52,359 nt of DNA, from NCBI RefSeq assembly GCF_018130145.1, contig NZ_JAFCMB010000031.1:1-52359 (forward strand), given 5' to 3'. The DNA is from Bradyrhizobium sp. AUGA SZCCT0176 (lineage in GTDB: Bacteria; Pseudomonadota; Alphaproteobacteria; Rhizobiales; Xanthobacteraceae). Positions 1-8,719 of the stretch are shown here, in pieces (position 1 is the first letter of the stretch; every line of letters starts with the position of its first letter). The position numbers and the translations under genes were made by a program. Below the pieces are notes generated by a model, which had not been told where the DNA came from, searched no databases, and worked only from the letters and a program-made list of their open reading frames with translations.

Positions 1-105
1 TTGGTAGAGCTGCGGCGCTCCGAGGTTCCAATGCACCTCTTTGAGTTTCTTTAAGCCAAATTTATCGGCGCCAAAGGTGCCGTTACGCACGCCTGTCTCT
101 TGCAC
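1..105 (-). CDS. pckA: Phosphoenolpyruvate carboxykinase (ATP), N-terminal fragment
   Basis: This is the 5' end of a gene running off the left edge. Read on the minus strand from a GTG at 103-105 it begins QETGVRNGTFGADKFGLK and continues to WNLGAPQLYQ. I recognise this as the N-terminus of alphaproteobacterial ATP-dependent PEP carboxykinase, which converts oxaloacetate to PEP in gluconeogenesis. GTG 105 is preferred because a GGGAG Shine-Dalgarno sequence lies about 6 nt upstream. An in-frame ATG at 118-120 would add five residues but has no such site. Only 35 codons are visible, so none of the active-site motifs can be checked. It is a housekeeping neighbour and not part of the polysaccharide pathway. 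Confidence 0.8.
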   Translation of the reverse strand, partial: MQETGVRNGTFGADKFGLKKLKEVHWNLGAPQLYQ

Positions 106-349
106 GAAGGGATCTCCCATCAATCACCGCACGACCTAGCGGTCGATCACGAAATGCGAATGACAATGAAACGCAAGAATAGTGCCACGATCTGAGGCTT
201 ACCTATTCAAGACGACGGGCAGGCATGCGACAGCATCATGCCCGACCCAATTTGCCCAAATTGCAGTCGCGGGGCGTGAGATCTCCGGGCAGTTCGCCGG
301 TGAGTCCGGCCGCAACCATTTCATTTCTCGCCCGGATGGGCCGTGCCGG

Positions 350-1381
350 TCAGCCCGCCACGCCATGGTAACCGCGATACCATTCGACAAATCGCCGCAG
401 GCCTTCAGCCAACGGCGTCGAAGGCGAGAACCCGACATCGCGTTGCAGCGCCGAGATGTCGGCACAGGTCTCGAGCACGTCCCCCGCCTGCATCGGAAGG
501 AGATCCCGAACCGCCGGCTTTCCAATGATCTCCTCGAGCGTCGAGACAAAATCGAGCAAATTCACCGGCCGGTTGTTACCAATGTTGTAGACGCGATACG
601 GAGCCGCACTTGTGGCAGATTCAGGCTGCTCCGCATCCCAGGCCGGATTCGGCGCAGCCGGACGATCCAGGGTGCGGATCACACCCTCCGCGATATCGTC
701 GACATAGGTGAAGTCGCGCCGCATGTTGCCGTGGTTGAAAATCTTGATCGGCTTGCCTTCGAAAATCGCGCGCGTGAAGAGATAGGCCGCCATATCGGGC
801 CTTCCCCACGGGCCATACACGGTAAAGAACCGCAGGCCGGTGACCGGAAGCCGGTGCACATGGGCATAGGTGTGCGCCATCAACTCGTTGGCTTTTTTAC
901 TTGCGGCGTAGAGGCTGACCGGATGATCGACCGATTGCTCCGTCGCGTACGGAAGCGTGCGGTTGGCGCCGTAAACGGAACTCGACGAAGCAAAAACCAG
1001 GTGCTTCACGTTGTGGCGGCGGCTGCTCTCCAGCACGGTGACGAACCCGTCGCAATTCGCCCGGATGCAGGCGATCGGATCGTCGATCGATGCGCGAACG
1101 CCGGGTTGTGCGGCAAGATGCACGACGCGATCAGGCCTGACCGCATCGAAAGCAAGTTTCGTCGCGCTGGAATCCGCAAGATCCGTTTCATGAAATGCGA
1201 AGCCGGTGTGCTGCGTCAGGTAATTTAGCCGGGCGCGCTTCAGCGCCGGGTCGTAATAGGGTGTGAGCGCGTCAATGCCGACAACCTGCTCACCGCGCGC
1301 GAGCAGCCGTTCGCACACCTGCATGCCGATAAATCCGGCGGCCCCAGTGACAATCACAGGTCCCAAAGTCGACACGGTCAT
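350..1381 (-). CDS. NAD-dependent sugar epimerase, UDP-glucuronate 4-epimerase type
   Basis: A short-chain dehydrogenase/reductase-type nucleotide-sugar epimerase, about 343 residues and full length for the family. The N-terminus has the Rossmann motif TGAAGFIG (GxxGxxG), followed by the SSSSVYG segment and a catalytic YxxxK in SLYAASKKANE near residue 160. The spacing, the long stretch LTPYYDPALKRARL and YGPWGRPDMA resemble UDP-glucuronate 4-epimerases, which make UDP-galacturonate from UDP-glucuronate in the cytoplasm. That fits with Ugd (UDP-glucose dehydrogenase) encoded at 42180-43499. The start is ATG 1381. A GTG two codons upstream is possible, and neither has a well-placed ribosome site. 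Substrate specificity is inferred; dTDP-glucose dehydratase or another 4-epimerase activity cannot be excluded by eye. Confidence 0.85.
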   Translation of the reverse strand: MTVSTLGPVIVTGAAGFIGMQVCERLLARGEQVVGIDALTPYYDPALKRARLNYLTQHTGFAFHETDLADSSATKLAFDAVRPDRVVHLAAQPGVRASIDDPIACIRANCDGFVTVLESSRRHNVKHLVFASSSSVYGANRTLPYATEQSVDHPVSLYAASKKANELMAHTYAHVHRLPVTGLRFFTVYGPWGRPDMAAYLFTRAIFEGKPIKIFNHGNMRRDFTYVDDIAEGVIRTLDRPAAPNPAWDAEQPESATSAAPYRVYNIGNNRPVNLLDFVSTLEEIIGKPAVRDLLPMQAGDVLETCADISALQRDVGFSPSTPLAEGLRRFVEWYRGYHGVAG

Positions 1382-1483
1382 CCTCACTCGGTCCGCGCAT
1401 TAAACAGCGTAAGGCAACTCGCCACGCTTCAAGCGCAATCTGCCAAATTCGCGTGCAGCGTATTTAAATCGCCGTTTGCGCGT

Positions 1484-2863
1484 TCAATCCCTGAAAGACG
1501 TATGCAGGGCATCCGTCAGCGGCGACACGATATATTCCAGCGCCGTGCGCTCGCCGGTCGCGACCACGACGTCGGCCTGCATGCCCGCGATCAGCTTGTC
1601 GCGGTAGCGTGCATCGAGCTTGGCATCGGAGAGATCGATGAGGCCGAGAAAATAGGGCTGCTTGGTAACGTCGTCCACCAGCCTGTCATGCGAAATAGAT
1701 GCCAGCTTTCCGGTCATCATTTGAATGCCGCGCGCGCGGAGCCCCGGGAAACGAATTTCGGCGGTCTGCCCCACGCTGAGATGCTCGATCGAATTGACGG
1801 GAAGCTGGGCGTGGACGACGAGCTTTTGGTTACTGGGAACGATTTCCATCAGCGACTCGCCGGCACGAACGACTTGTCCGACCGTGAACACTTTCAAATT
1901 CTGTACGGTGCCCGCTCGCGGCGCGCGAATATCGAGGCGGGTGAACAAGTCCCGCGCCACGATCAGCTTTTCCTTCGCGGTGTTGATCTTCTGGCGTGTT
2001 TCCAGCAGCTGGGCCGAGACTTCCTCCTGGAATTTCTGCTCCAGCTGCATCACCTGCAGGCGCGCTTCGCTGATTCCGTTGGTCGCTTTCGCCGTATCCG
2101 CGATGGCCCGGCCGACGATGCCCTCAAGGCGCGTGCGCTCCCTTTCCATGGCAAGCACGCGCGTGATCGGGATCAACCCCCGCTCCTTCAGCGAACGAAG
2201 GCCCGTCAACTCCTCGTCGAGGAAACCGATCTGCTTCTCGGTCGACGACTTCTCGACGCCGATGCCTTCCATTTCCCACCCGAGCTGCTGAATCTTGGAT
2301 TCGATCAGCGTGATCTGGGTCGCGCGCGAGCGCTTGCGCTCTTCAAATTGCAGCGTCTGGTCCTGGACGATCCTGGCCAGGACCGGTGAAGCGGCCTGCC
2401 GCTCCAGCAGTTCCGGAGGAAAGGTGATGCGATCGCGGCGATCGATTTCGGCAACCAGCGACGCTTCGAGCGCGAGCGCGCCGTCGAGTTGACTACGTAC
2501 CGTCTCGAGCCCCGAGCTCGCCTGCAGCGGCGACAGGTTGACCAGCAATTGCCCCTCAACGACGGACTGCCCTTCTCTGACCGAAATCACGCTCACCATG
2601 CCGCCTTCGAGGTGCTGCACCACCTTGCGGCTGTCCTCGATCATGACAACGCCCTGCGCAACGACGCCGCGGTCGAGCGGTGCGACAGCCGCCCACCCTC
2701 CCATGACACCGAAGGTGAAAATGATCAGCGTGTATCCGGCGATTGCCGTTTTGCCTTGCGCATTTGCGAATGGCAGCGAACTGGGGACGCGCCGGGGAAT
2801 ACCTGCCTTGAAGCGCGCAGGAATTGAAAACCATGCAGGAATTGAGAAACGAACCTTGAACAT
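1484..2863 (-). CDS. Type I secretion periplasmic adaptor, HlyD/PrsE family
   Basis: Membrane fusion protein of a type I secretion system, 459 residues. One transmembrane segment follows a short cytoplasmic N-terminus (GYTLIIFTFGVMGGWAAVAPL, about residues 43-63). Then come a lipoyl-like strand region (GMVSVISVREGQSVVEGQLL), a long coiled-coil hairpin (about 130-310), and a second lipoyl/beta-barrel part with RAPRAGTVQNL. The C-terminus EYIVSPLTDALHTSFRD is typical of the rhizobial PrsE/HlyD branch. It would link the inner-membrane ABC exporter to a TolC-like outer-membrane channel, which is not encoded here. The gene starts 11 nt after the stop of the ABC gene, with a GAGG site, so the two form an operon. 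The probable client is the RTX-tailed protein at 20193-24566. Confidence 0.92.
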   Translation of the reverse strand: MFKVRFSIPAWFSIPARFKAGIPRRVPSSLPFANAQGKTAIAGYTLIIFTFGVMGGWAAVAPLDRGVVAQGVVMIEDSRKVVQHLEGGMVSVISVREGQSVVEGQLLVNLSPLQASSGLETVRSQLDGALALEASLVAEIDRRDRITFPPELLERQAASPVLARIVQDQTLQFEERKRSRATQITLIESKIQQLGWEMEGIGVEKSSTEKQIGFLDEELTGLRSLKERGLIPITRVLAMERERTRLEGIVGRAIADTAKATNGISEARLQVMQLEQKFQEEVSAQLLETRQKINTAKEKLIVARDLFTRLDIRAPRAGTVQNLKVFTVGQVVRAGESLMEIVPSNQKLVVHAQLPVNSIEHLSVGQTAEIRFPGLRARGIQMMTGKLASISHDRLVDDVTKQPYFLGLIDLSDAKLDARYRDKLIAGMQADVVVATGERTALEYIVSPLTDALHTSFRD

Positions 2864-2874
2864 GATGACTGACC

Positions 2875-4590
2875 TCAGCCTGCCGCAGCCCGAACGGGCA
2901 CTGGAGGAGCGATCAAATGCTTGAGCACTTCGTGGCGGGGACCAAACACTTGCGCCATGCCGCCCTCCAGCACGAGAATCTTGTCGGCCACGGTCAGTAC
3001 GCTGATCTTGTGGGTAATCAGAACGATTGTGGTGCCGAACGAGCGAAATCGGCTGATCGCCTGGACCAGCGCTTCCTCGCCACCCTGGTCAAGACTTGCA
3101 TTGGGTTCATCGAGCACGACCAGGGCCGGACGATCAAAGAACGCCCGCGCCAGCCCGATGCGTTGGCGCTGACCGCCCGACAGCGTGGCGCCCCCCTCGC
3201 CGACCGCGGTGTTGTAGCCGTCCGGCAAGAGCTGGATCATCTCGTGACATCCGCAAAGCCGGGCGGTCTCGATCACCGCTTCGCTGTCGACCTCTTGAAA
3301 GCGCGCGATGTTCTGCGCGACGGTTCCGGAAAACAGCTCGATGTCCTGCGGCAGATAACCGATGTAGCGACCGCGTTCGCGCGGATTCCAATGCGAAAAA
3401 TCGAAGCCGTCGAGACGCACATTGCCTGACGACGGTCGCCACACGCCCGTAATCACCCGAGCCAGGCTGGACTTTCCGGCGGCGCTCGGGCCGACAATGC
3501 CCACGACTTCGCCCGGTCGGGCTTCGAACGAGATATTCCGCAAGGTGCTGCGCGACTGTTCCGGAGGTCCCGCGGTGACCGCCTCGAGCGTCAGATGGCC
3601 GACCGGCCGCGGCAGGCTCACCCGCTGCGGCTCCTCGCCGGCGACAGCGAACAGTTTGACAAGCCTGCTCCAGCTGTTGCGCGCGTTGGTCAGTCCCTTC
3701 CAGTTTCCGACGACGCCTTCGACGGGAGCAAGCGCCCGCCCGACAAAGATCGAAGCGGCGATGATCATGCCCGCAGAAATCTGATTGTGGATCGCAAGAT
3801 AGGCGCCAAGGCCAAGTACCATCGATTGCAGGAACATGCGGACGAACTTGGACGCGGCCGCCATCAACCCCGACCGTGTGCCTGCGATTGCCTGAAGATT
3901 GAGCACATGGGCGTGTTGCGCAATCCAGGTCTCGCGCAGGACATCGAGCATGCCCATGGCGTGAATGACTTCGGCGTTGCGCAGGGCAGATACGGCCTTC
4001 TGGTTGGCCGCGATCGACGACTTGGAGGCCTGGCTCATCGGGCCCGTGGTGGCGAGCTCACTGGCAACCGTCAACAGGAAGATAAGGGCCGAGCCGACCA
4101 GCGCGATCGCCCCGAACCAGGGGTGAAGAAAGAAGCAGGTCACGATGAAGATCGGCATCCACAGCAAGTCGCACAGCGCAATCAGCGCCGGACCGGCGAT
4201 GAACTCGCGAACCGAATCGAGGTCCCGCAGCGTTTGTCCCTGGGCAAGACGGGGGAAATGCAGGCCGGCGGAGTGCGTTGCATCGAAGACCGAGCCGGCC
4301 AGCTTGCTGTCGACCGCGAGGCTGGCCTGAACCATCAGGCGCGAGCGCAGCATCTCAAGCAGCGCATTGATGATCAGGAGATAACCGACCAGCAGCGTAA
4401 TGCCGAGCAGCGTGGTCTCGTTGCGGCTGCCGATCACCCGGTCATAAATCTGCAGCATATAAAGCGGGCTGGTGAATGCGAGCAGATTAATGAAGAAGCT
4501 GAAAACCACCGTCGTCATGACTGCCGGAACGCACGACTTCACGCCGTTGACGAGAACGGTGCTTGCCTTAATTGGACCAGACCCAGCCAT
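2875..4590 (-). CDS. Type I secretion ABC transporter (permease-ATPase), PrsD family
   Basis: Inner-membrane ABC exporter with a fused transmembrane domain (about residues 20-310, beginning VKSCVPAVMTTVVFSFFINL) and a C-terminal ATPase. The ATPase carries Walker A GPSAAGKSS, signature LSGGQRQRIGLARA, Walker B ALVVLDEPNASLD and a switch histidine in LITHKISVL. Length, about 571 residues, matches PrsD/AprD/HasD exporters without an N-terminal peptidase domain, which export proteins carrying uncleaved C-terminal signals. ATG 4590 gives the product MAGSGPIKAS and is preferred. ATG 4638 would add 16 residues with no clear ribosome site. The HlyD partner follows after 11 nt. In rhizobia this family exports EPS glycanases and RTX-type adhesins, which fits the nearby secreted glycosidase-repeat protein. 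Confidence 0.92.
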   Translation of the reverse strand: MAGSGPIKASTVLVNGVKSCVPAVMTTVVFSFFINLLAFTSPLYMLQIYDRVIGSRNETTLLGITLLVGYLLIINALLEMLRSRLMVQASLAVDSKLAGSVFDATHSAGLHFPRLAQGQTLRDLDSVREFIAGPALIALCDLLWMPIFIVTCFFLHPWFGAIALVGSALIFLLTVASELATTGPMSQASKSSIAANQKAVSALRNAEVIHAMGMLDVLRETWIAQHAHVLNLQAIAGTRSGLMAAASKFVRMFLQSMVLGLGAYLAIHNQISAGMIIAASIFVGRALAPVEGVVGNWKGLTNARNSWSRLVKLFAVAGEEPQRVSLPRPVGHLTLEAVTAGPPEQSRSTLRNISFEARPGEVVGIVGPSAAGKSSLARVITGVWRPSSGNVRLDGFDFSHWNPRERGRYIGYLPQDIELFSGTVAQNIARFQEVDSEAVIETARLCGCHEMIQLLPDGYNTAVGEGGATLSGGQRQRIGLARAFFDRPALVVLDEPNASLDQGGEEALVQAISRFRSFGTTIVLITHKISVLTVADKILVLEGGMAQVFGPRHEVLKHLIAPPVPVRAAAG

Positions 4591-5008
4591 TGCGAAAATC
4601 CCGCTCCACCATTCCGCGCTGATCCAACAAGGAAACATGCCCGCACAAATCCCATGCGCGCAGAATGTGTGCTTTTTGTTGCGCGCTGAGTTCCATCTCC
4701 ACTCAATTAAATCCAGCCGACAGCGCGCGCCTGATCACATCAAACCAAATTCGTTCCTAAATAATTAGCACGCTGCAAGATTCATGAAGCCGACATGCTC
4801 GTTTGGTTTGCATTTGATTGAGCCTCTCTTGCCAGCACGGCATGTGCTGATTTAACGGAGGCAGCATGCGTGCGGAACGGTTCCCACGGATGGTTCGCCA
4901 TGCCAGACTTCGCCATGCCAGACTTGGCAGAACTCGAACTCACTCCCCGTGCCCACTAACAAGGCAGCAGCCGACGCTGGGTTGCGTGAAAGCTGAAGAA
5001 GATCGTCT
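4591..5008. promoter_or_regulatory. Divergent intergenic region between the secretion operon and a glycosyltransferase
   Basis: No gene was found. It separates minus-strand transcription of the type I secretion pair from plus-strand transcription of the 5009 glycosyltransferase, so both promoters should lie here. It contains AT-rich patches (for example around 4755-4770 and a TGATTTAACGGAGG stretch near 4851-4864) and a perfect 15-bp tandem repeat at 4894-4923. No confident -35/-10 pair could be assigned by eye. Confidence 0.45.
4894..4923. repeat. Perfect 15-bp tandem repeat (two copies)
   Basis: Two adjacent identical copies of ttcgccatgccagac lie upstream of the 5009 glycosyltransferase start. 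It could be a slippage product or a doubled regulator site; the sequence alone does not decide. Confidence 0.75.
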
Positions 5009-6097
5009 TTGAAAATTTTCATCAACGGTAGATTCCTGTCGCAATCGCTCACGGGCGTTCAGCGCTATGCCGCCGAAATGGTTAAGGCCATGGATCGCTT
5101 GCTGGCGTCCGGGCAAGCCGCGCAGCCCCTGCTCGCGGCGGAATGGCAGCTCCTCACCCCGCCCAACGCGAAGGCCGAGCTCGACCTCGCCGTCATCAGG
5201 ACCACGCAGGTGGGCCGGCGGACCGGGCATGCCTGGGATCAGATCGACCTTGCGCGGGCGTCGGCGGGTGGCCGGCTGATCAGCCTCGCCAACTCCGGGC
5301 CGGTTCTGCACCGTAACCACCTCGTCGTCCTTCATGACGCCCAGGTGTTTCGCCGGCCGGATTTCTTCAGCCGGAGCTATCTGATGCTGCACCGGACGCT
5401 GGGCCATCTGCTGGCCCGAACCGCGACAATCGCCACGGTTTCCGAGTTCTCGCGACGCGAACTCGCCGCCGCCTTGCGGCTGGCACTGCCGGCCGTGCCG
5501 GTGTTTTCCAACAGCGCGGAGCATTTTGCGGCAACAGTGCCGGATTTTCGCGTGATCGACCGGTTGGGCCTCGTGCCCCACCGGTACTTTCTCTTCGTCG
5601 GGTCGATGACGAAGAACAAGAACGTTTCGCTGGCCATTCGGGCGTCGGAGCGGCTGGGCCGCGCGGATATTCCGCTCGTCGTGGTCGGCGGCGACAACAG
5701 CAAGGTGTTTTCGGACGGCCCCACCGCCGCAAAGGCCGGGGTCGTAATGGCGGGCCGGCTCAGCGACGAAGAGATCGCGGCGCTCTTTTCGCGTGCAAAT
5801 TCATTTATTTTCCCCAGCCTTTATGAAGGCTTCGGTGTGCCTCCGCTGGAGGCAATGTTCTTCGCCTGTCCGGTGATAGCGAGTACGGCAGAGGCGGTAC
5901 GCGAAACCTGCGGCGACGCCGCTGCCTATTTCGACCCGCTCAACGTGGACGAGCTGCATCAACGCATGCTCGAAAGAATTGCAGCAGGAGGCATATCCGG
6001 CCCCGAGCGGCAGAAACAGGAAGCGCGCCTGGCAGCCTATTCGTGGGCTAAATCCGCTACCGCCATGTTGCGTTTTCTCGAAAAATCCCCAGTTTAA
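5009..6097 (+). CDS. Family GT4 glycosyltransferase
   Basis: Retaining GT-B fold glycosyltransferase, 362 residues, cytoplasmic, adding a sugar to the growing lipid-linked EPS repeat unit. The N-terminus KIFINGRFLSQSLTGVQRYA is typical of the mannosyltransferase-like GT4 branch that carries TGVQRYA. The C-terminal nucleotide-sugar domain has FLFVGSMTKNKNVSLAIRA and the EX7E motif in EGFGVPPLEAMFF. The start is TTG 5009; there is no ATG closer to the conserved beginning. It is separated from the next GT gene by about 120 bp. Donor and acceptor cannot be told from sequence. Confidence 0.9.
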   Translation: MKIFINGRFLSQSLTGVQRYAAEMVKAMDRLLASGQAAQPLLAAEWQLLTPPNAKAELDLAVIRTTQVGRRTGHAWDQIDLARASAGGRLISLANSGPVLHRNHLVVLHDAQVFRRPDFFSRSYLMLHRTLGHLLARTATIATVSEFSRRELAAALRLALPAVPVFSNSAEHFAATVPDFRVIDRLGLVPHRYFLFVGSMTKNKNVSLAIRASERLGRADIPLVVVGGDNSKVFSDGPTAAKAGVVMAGRLSDEEIAALFSRANSFIFPSLYEGFGVPPLEAMFFACPVIASTAEAVRETCGDAAAYFDPLNVDELHQRMLERIAAGGISGPERQKQEARLAAYSWAKSATAMLRFLEKSPV

Positions 6098-6218
6098 AAT
6101 TTAAATAAACGTATTAAACCTGAACAAAGGCAGGAGCCCACCACATCGCGGCCCAATTATTGCTGCGTATTGGGGATCAGTTTGTCGTATCGGCGTGAAA
6201 GAAAATGAAGGATTAAGG

Positions 6219-7391
6219 GTGCCCAGCAGTCAGGTTAGAACCATGAGAGTTCTGCATGTCGCCGAAACGATCCGGGGCGGCATCGCGACTTATCTCAACG
6301 AGCTGCACCCCCACCAGCGGACCAGCCTCGGCGCCGGCAACGTGCACTATGTGATACCATCCGGTCATCGGGCCGATCTGGTTGGGATCGAAGACGCGGA
6401 AATCACGGAATTCGGCCGTTCGGACCGGGGTATTTCGGGCCTGTTCCGGATGCTGGTGGCGACCCTGCGCGCCGTTCACCGCCAGCAACCGGATGTCGTT
6501 CACCTGCACTCCTCGTTCGCCGGACTGGTTCTCCGACCGTTCCTGTTGCTGAGGCGCAAGCGGCCGCGGGTCGTCTACTGTCCGCACGGCTGGGCTTTCT
6601 CTCGCGAGACGGGCCGGCTGAGCCATCAGGTCACCAAAATCACGGAAGGCATCCTGGCCAGGATCACGGACCGGATCATCTGCATTTCGAGGGATGAATA
6701 CAAAGAGGGGGTTCAGGCCGGAATTGAAGCCGATCGCCTGGTCCTTGTGCACAACGGTATTTCGAAGCACCGTCCGCTGCTCGATACTGTCTCGGCGATA
6801 TGGCCTACGGAAAAGACCAAGGTTCTGTTCATCGGCCGCCTCGACCGCCAGAAGGGGTACGATCTCCTGACCGAAGCCGCCCGCGCGCTCGAGGACCAGG
6901 TGGACGTCCGGATCGTCGGGGCTCCGGTGATCGGCAAATACAAGGATGAGGGGCGTGCGCTTCCCTCCAACGTCTCGTTGCTGGGCTGGCAGGATCGACA
7001 CCAGATCGAGGCCCAGCTCGAGAAGGCGGATCTCGTCGTCATCCCCTCACGCTGGGAGGCCTTCGGCCTCGTCGCCCTCGAGGCGATGCGGGCGGCCAAA
7101 CCGATCATTGCCTTTCGCATCGGCGCGTTGCCGGAAATCGTCGAAGATGGCGTGACGGGTGTGCTTTGTGAGCCGGCTTCCGCCGCCCAACTCGTTGAAG
7201 GGTTTCGGCGCGCGCTGAAGCTCGATCTGCCTGCGGTCGGTCTGCGAGGCTACGAGCGCTTCAGACAGCTTTATGACATCGAGAAGACGCATCGCGTCCT
7301 TAGCCAGGTCTATGTCGACCTCGGACGAGGCGATCACATCCGGTCCCGGCAACAAGCCGAACTGCAATCGGATTTGCCGAACAATTTCTAA
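6219..7391 (+). CDS. Family GT4 glycosyltransferase
   Basis: GT-B fold glycosyltransferase of about 390 residues. The conserved part begins MRVLHVAETIRGGIATYLNE (ATG 6243). GTG 6219 is chosen because AAGGA lies about 7 nt upstream, whereas ATG 6243 has only a weak site; the longest frame starts at GTG 6195. The C-terminal half shows KVLFIGRLDRQKGYDLL and the EX7E motif in WEAFGLVALEAM. The RGGIATY start is shared with GT4 enzymes of EPS loci. It probably belongs to the same transcription unit as the 5009 gene. Sugar specificity is unknown. Confidence 0.88.
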   Translation: MPSSQVRTMRVLHVAETIRGGIATYLNELHPHQRTSLGAGNVHYVIPSGHRADLVGIEDAEITEFGRSDRGISGLFRMLVATLRAVHRQQPDVVHLHSSFAGLVLRPFLLLRRKRPRVVYCPHGWAFSRETGRLSHQVTKITEGILARITDRIICISRDEYKEGVQAGIEADRLVLVHNGISKHRPLLDTVSAIWPTEKTKVLFIGRLDRQKGYDLLTEAARALEDQVDVRIVGAPVIGKYKDEGRALPSNVSLLGWQDRHQIEAQLEKADLVVIPSRWEAFGLVALEAMRAAKPIIAFRIGALPEIVEDGVTGVLCEPASAAQLVEGFRRALKLDLPAVGLRGYERFRQLYDIEKTHRVLSQVYVDLGRGDHIRSRQQAELQSDLPNNF

Positions 7392-7421
7392 TCGCAGCCG
7401 CTGCCTTGCGGCGCCGAAAGA

Positions 7422-7451
7422 CATTAATTTTCAAAGGCATTAATTTTCAAA
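7422..7451. repeat. AT-rich 16-bp direct repeat
   Basis: The block cattaattttcaaa occurs at 7422-7435 and again at 7438-7451, just after the stop of the preceding glycosyltransferase. It is one of several AT-rich islands in the intergenic parts of this locus. Confidence 0.7.
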
Positions 7452-7496
7452 AGCCTGGACGCCTCGTCGAACGGCTGGCGGCCGGGCCCCGTCAAA

Positions 7497-7673
7497 TCAC
7501 CTGCCCAGCCACAGAAAGTCGACTCCGCGCGGCTTCTGGTCATCGCTGGCGGCGGACTCGTTCCCGCGCTCGCGCCTGTCGGAGAACGACCACCGTATCA
7601 GGACAGCGACGAGCAACGCGCAGGTCAAAAAACCCGCGGTGAACGCCAACAATGCCACCGGTAGGGCATCCAT
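7497..7673 (-). CDS. Small single-pass membrane protein, 58 residues
   Basis: A short gene read from the minus strand. ATG 7671-7673 is preceded by GGGAGG eight nucleotides upstream and TGA lies at 7497-7499. The product starts MDALPVALLAFTAGFLTCAL, followed by LVAVLIRW, a clear transmembrane helix. A charged cytoplasmic tail follows (SDRRERGNES) and the protein ends FLWLGR. The strong ribosome site, hydrophobic helix followed by positive charges, and clean termination support it being real. No function is known. It lies opposite the 5009-7391 glycosyltransferases and near another small membrane protein at 7909. Confidence 0.65.
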   Translation of the reverse strand: MDALPVALLAFTAGFLTCALLVAVLIRWSFSDRRERGNESAASDDQKPRGVDFLWLGR

Positions 7674-7908
7674 TTCGCTTGCCTCCCTTTTCTCGTTTGA
7701 AGCGAGTATAGCTAGGGGGCCCGGATTAGTAAGTAGTTACGTCAATCCAGGAGACTCGTGCTTAACGGCTGAAATCCCTAACAAATATTGGACAACCGGC
7801 TTTCGCCGCGCCGCGCGAAATATTGTTGCGCTGCGGCATCGATTTGCGGGGAGTTCCCCGTGCCAACTCATGTATAAGTGGCGAACGCCCCCTAAAGGAG
7901 GCTTCCAT

Positions 7909-8187
7909 TTGGAAACGCTGCTGTACGTTCTGGCAGGCTGGTTCGTGTTTAATATCCTTTTCGCCCTAGCAATGTACTTCCGACCGATCCGGCCAAATCC
8001 TGCCTCAACCGATAACCCGGCCAAATCTCACGCTGCGGATCCATCCGATGCCGCGAGCGGGCGTCCATTGCTGTTTAAATCGCCCGGTGGACCTGGCCAT
8101 TCAATCGTCACCAGGGTTCTGTTCTTTGGCCACTGGCTAAGCGACCGCGTTCGCTCATCGATCGCCGCGAAGCAAGAACCCACCTAG
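7909..8187 (+). CDS. Small membrane protein, 92 residues
   Basis: The start is TTG 7909 with a strong AAAGGAGG sequence seven nucleotides upstream. The open frame extends upstream to 7639 but that part has no ribosome site and unconvincing composition. The product begins with ETLLYVLAGWFVFNILF, one transmembrane helix running to about residue 24. A basic segment FRPIRPNP follows, then a polar tail containing SDAASGRPLLFKSPGGPGHS and a second weakly hydrophobic stretch RVLFFGHWLSDRV. I do not recognise a functional family. It precedes the export lipoprotein gene by about 530 bp. Confidence 0.65.
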   Translation: METLLYVLAGWFVFNILFALAMYFRPIRPNPASTDNPAKSHAADPSDAASGRPLLFKSPGGPGHSIVTRVLFFGHWLSDRVRSSIAAKQEPT

Positions 8188-8719
8188 CCGTTCAAATCCT
8201 GCGTGCGCCCGCCGTAGCCGATCCGGGACGGCTGTCCTGGGCGCCTGTACCACCCCGGGGCGGGCGCTCGGCAAGTGCGCCGAGCGGCGTTCCGCGCCTG
8301 GTCTTTCCGCAGTTTTAAGCCCGGCGTCCCAGGGATCGTTCGGCTGATCCCCCGGCCGGCCGCTCGACCTTGCATGTCGACCTTGATCCACCAGGCACCG
8401 CAGTCACCCGCCGCAGCGTATGCGCGCCGTCGCCCTGATATTAAATAGCGACGAATAATACGATATTTAATTCTCCCGCCGGGCATGAAGGCGAGATAGT
8501 GACGAGAAAATGACGTATTTACTGACAATACACGCCATGCTCAAACTTTAGCCAGGTTTTGCTCAGAACCCTCTCAGTGCAAGTTGCAAGAAGGTCACAT
8601 GGCCGAGGCTTTACCTCGGAAGGTGGCCGCTCGGGAGTGACTTCGGATCCGGATGATTGCTACGGTTAAATGGGACGAAGAGTTTTAAATTGGACCAAGC
8701 GTATCACGAGGGTGCTGCA
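8188..8719. promoter_or_regulatory. Long leader region of the export lipoprotein gene
   Basis: 532 bp without a supportable gene. It has an AT-rich island at about 8437-8475 with ATATTAAAT and ATATTTAAT blocks, and a hairpin CCGAGG-cttta-CCTCGG at 8603-8619. That hairpin sits about 100 nt upstream of the export gene and could form in its 5' leader. A promoter for the long plus-strand run from 8720 to 16986 is expected here, but no exact -35/-10 was assigned. Confidence 0.4.

Noticed and set aside
182..1228. 348-codon plus-strand open frame
   Set aside because: It runs antisense to the sugar epimerase, whose Rossmann and YxxxK motifs are intact. Long antisense frames are common in GC-rich DNA and this one has no recognisable domain or ribosome site.
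3595..4689. 364-codon plus-strand open frame over the ABC transporter
   Set aside because: Antisense to a clear ABC exporter with Walker motifs; the product is low-complexity and charged with no domain.
8184..8528. 114-codon minus-strand frame in the leader of the export gene
   Set aside because: Arg/Gly-rich product without domain or convincing ribosome site; overlaps AT-rich regulatory DNA.
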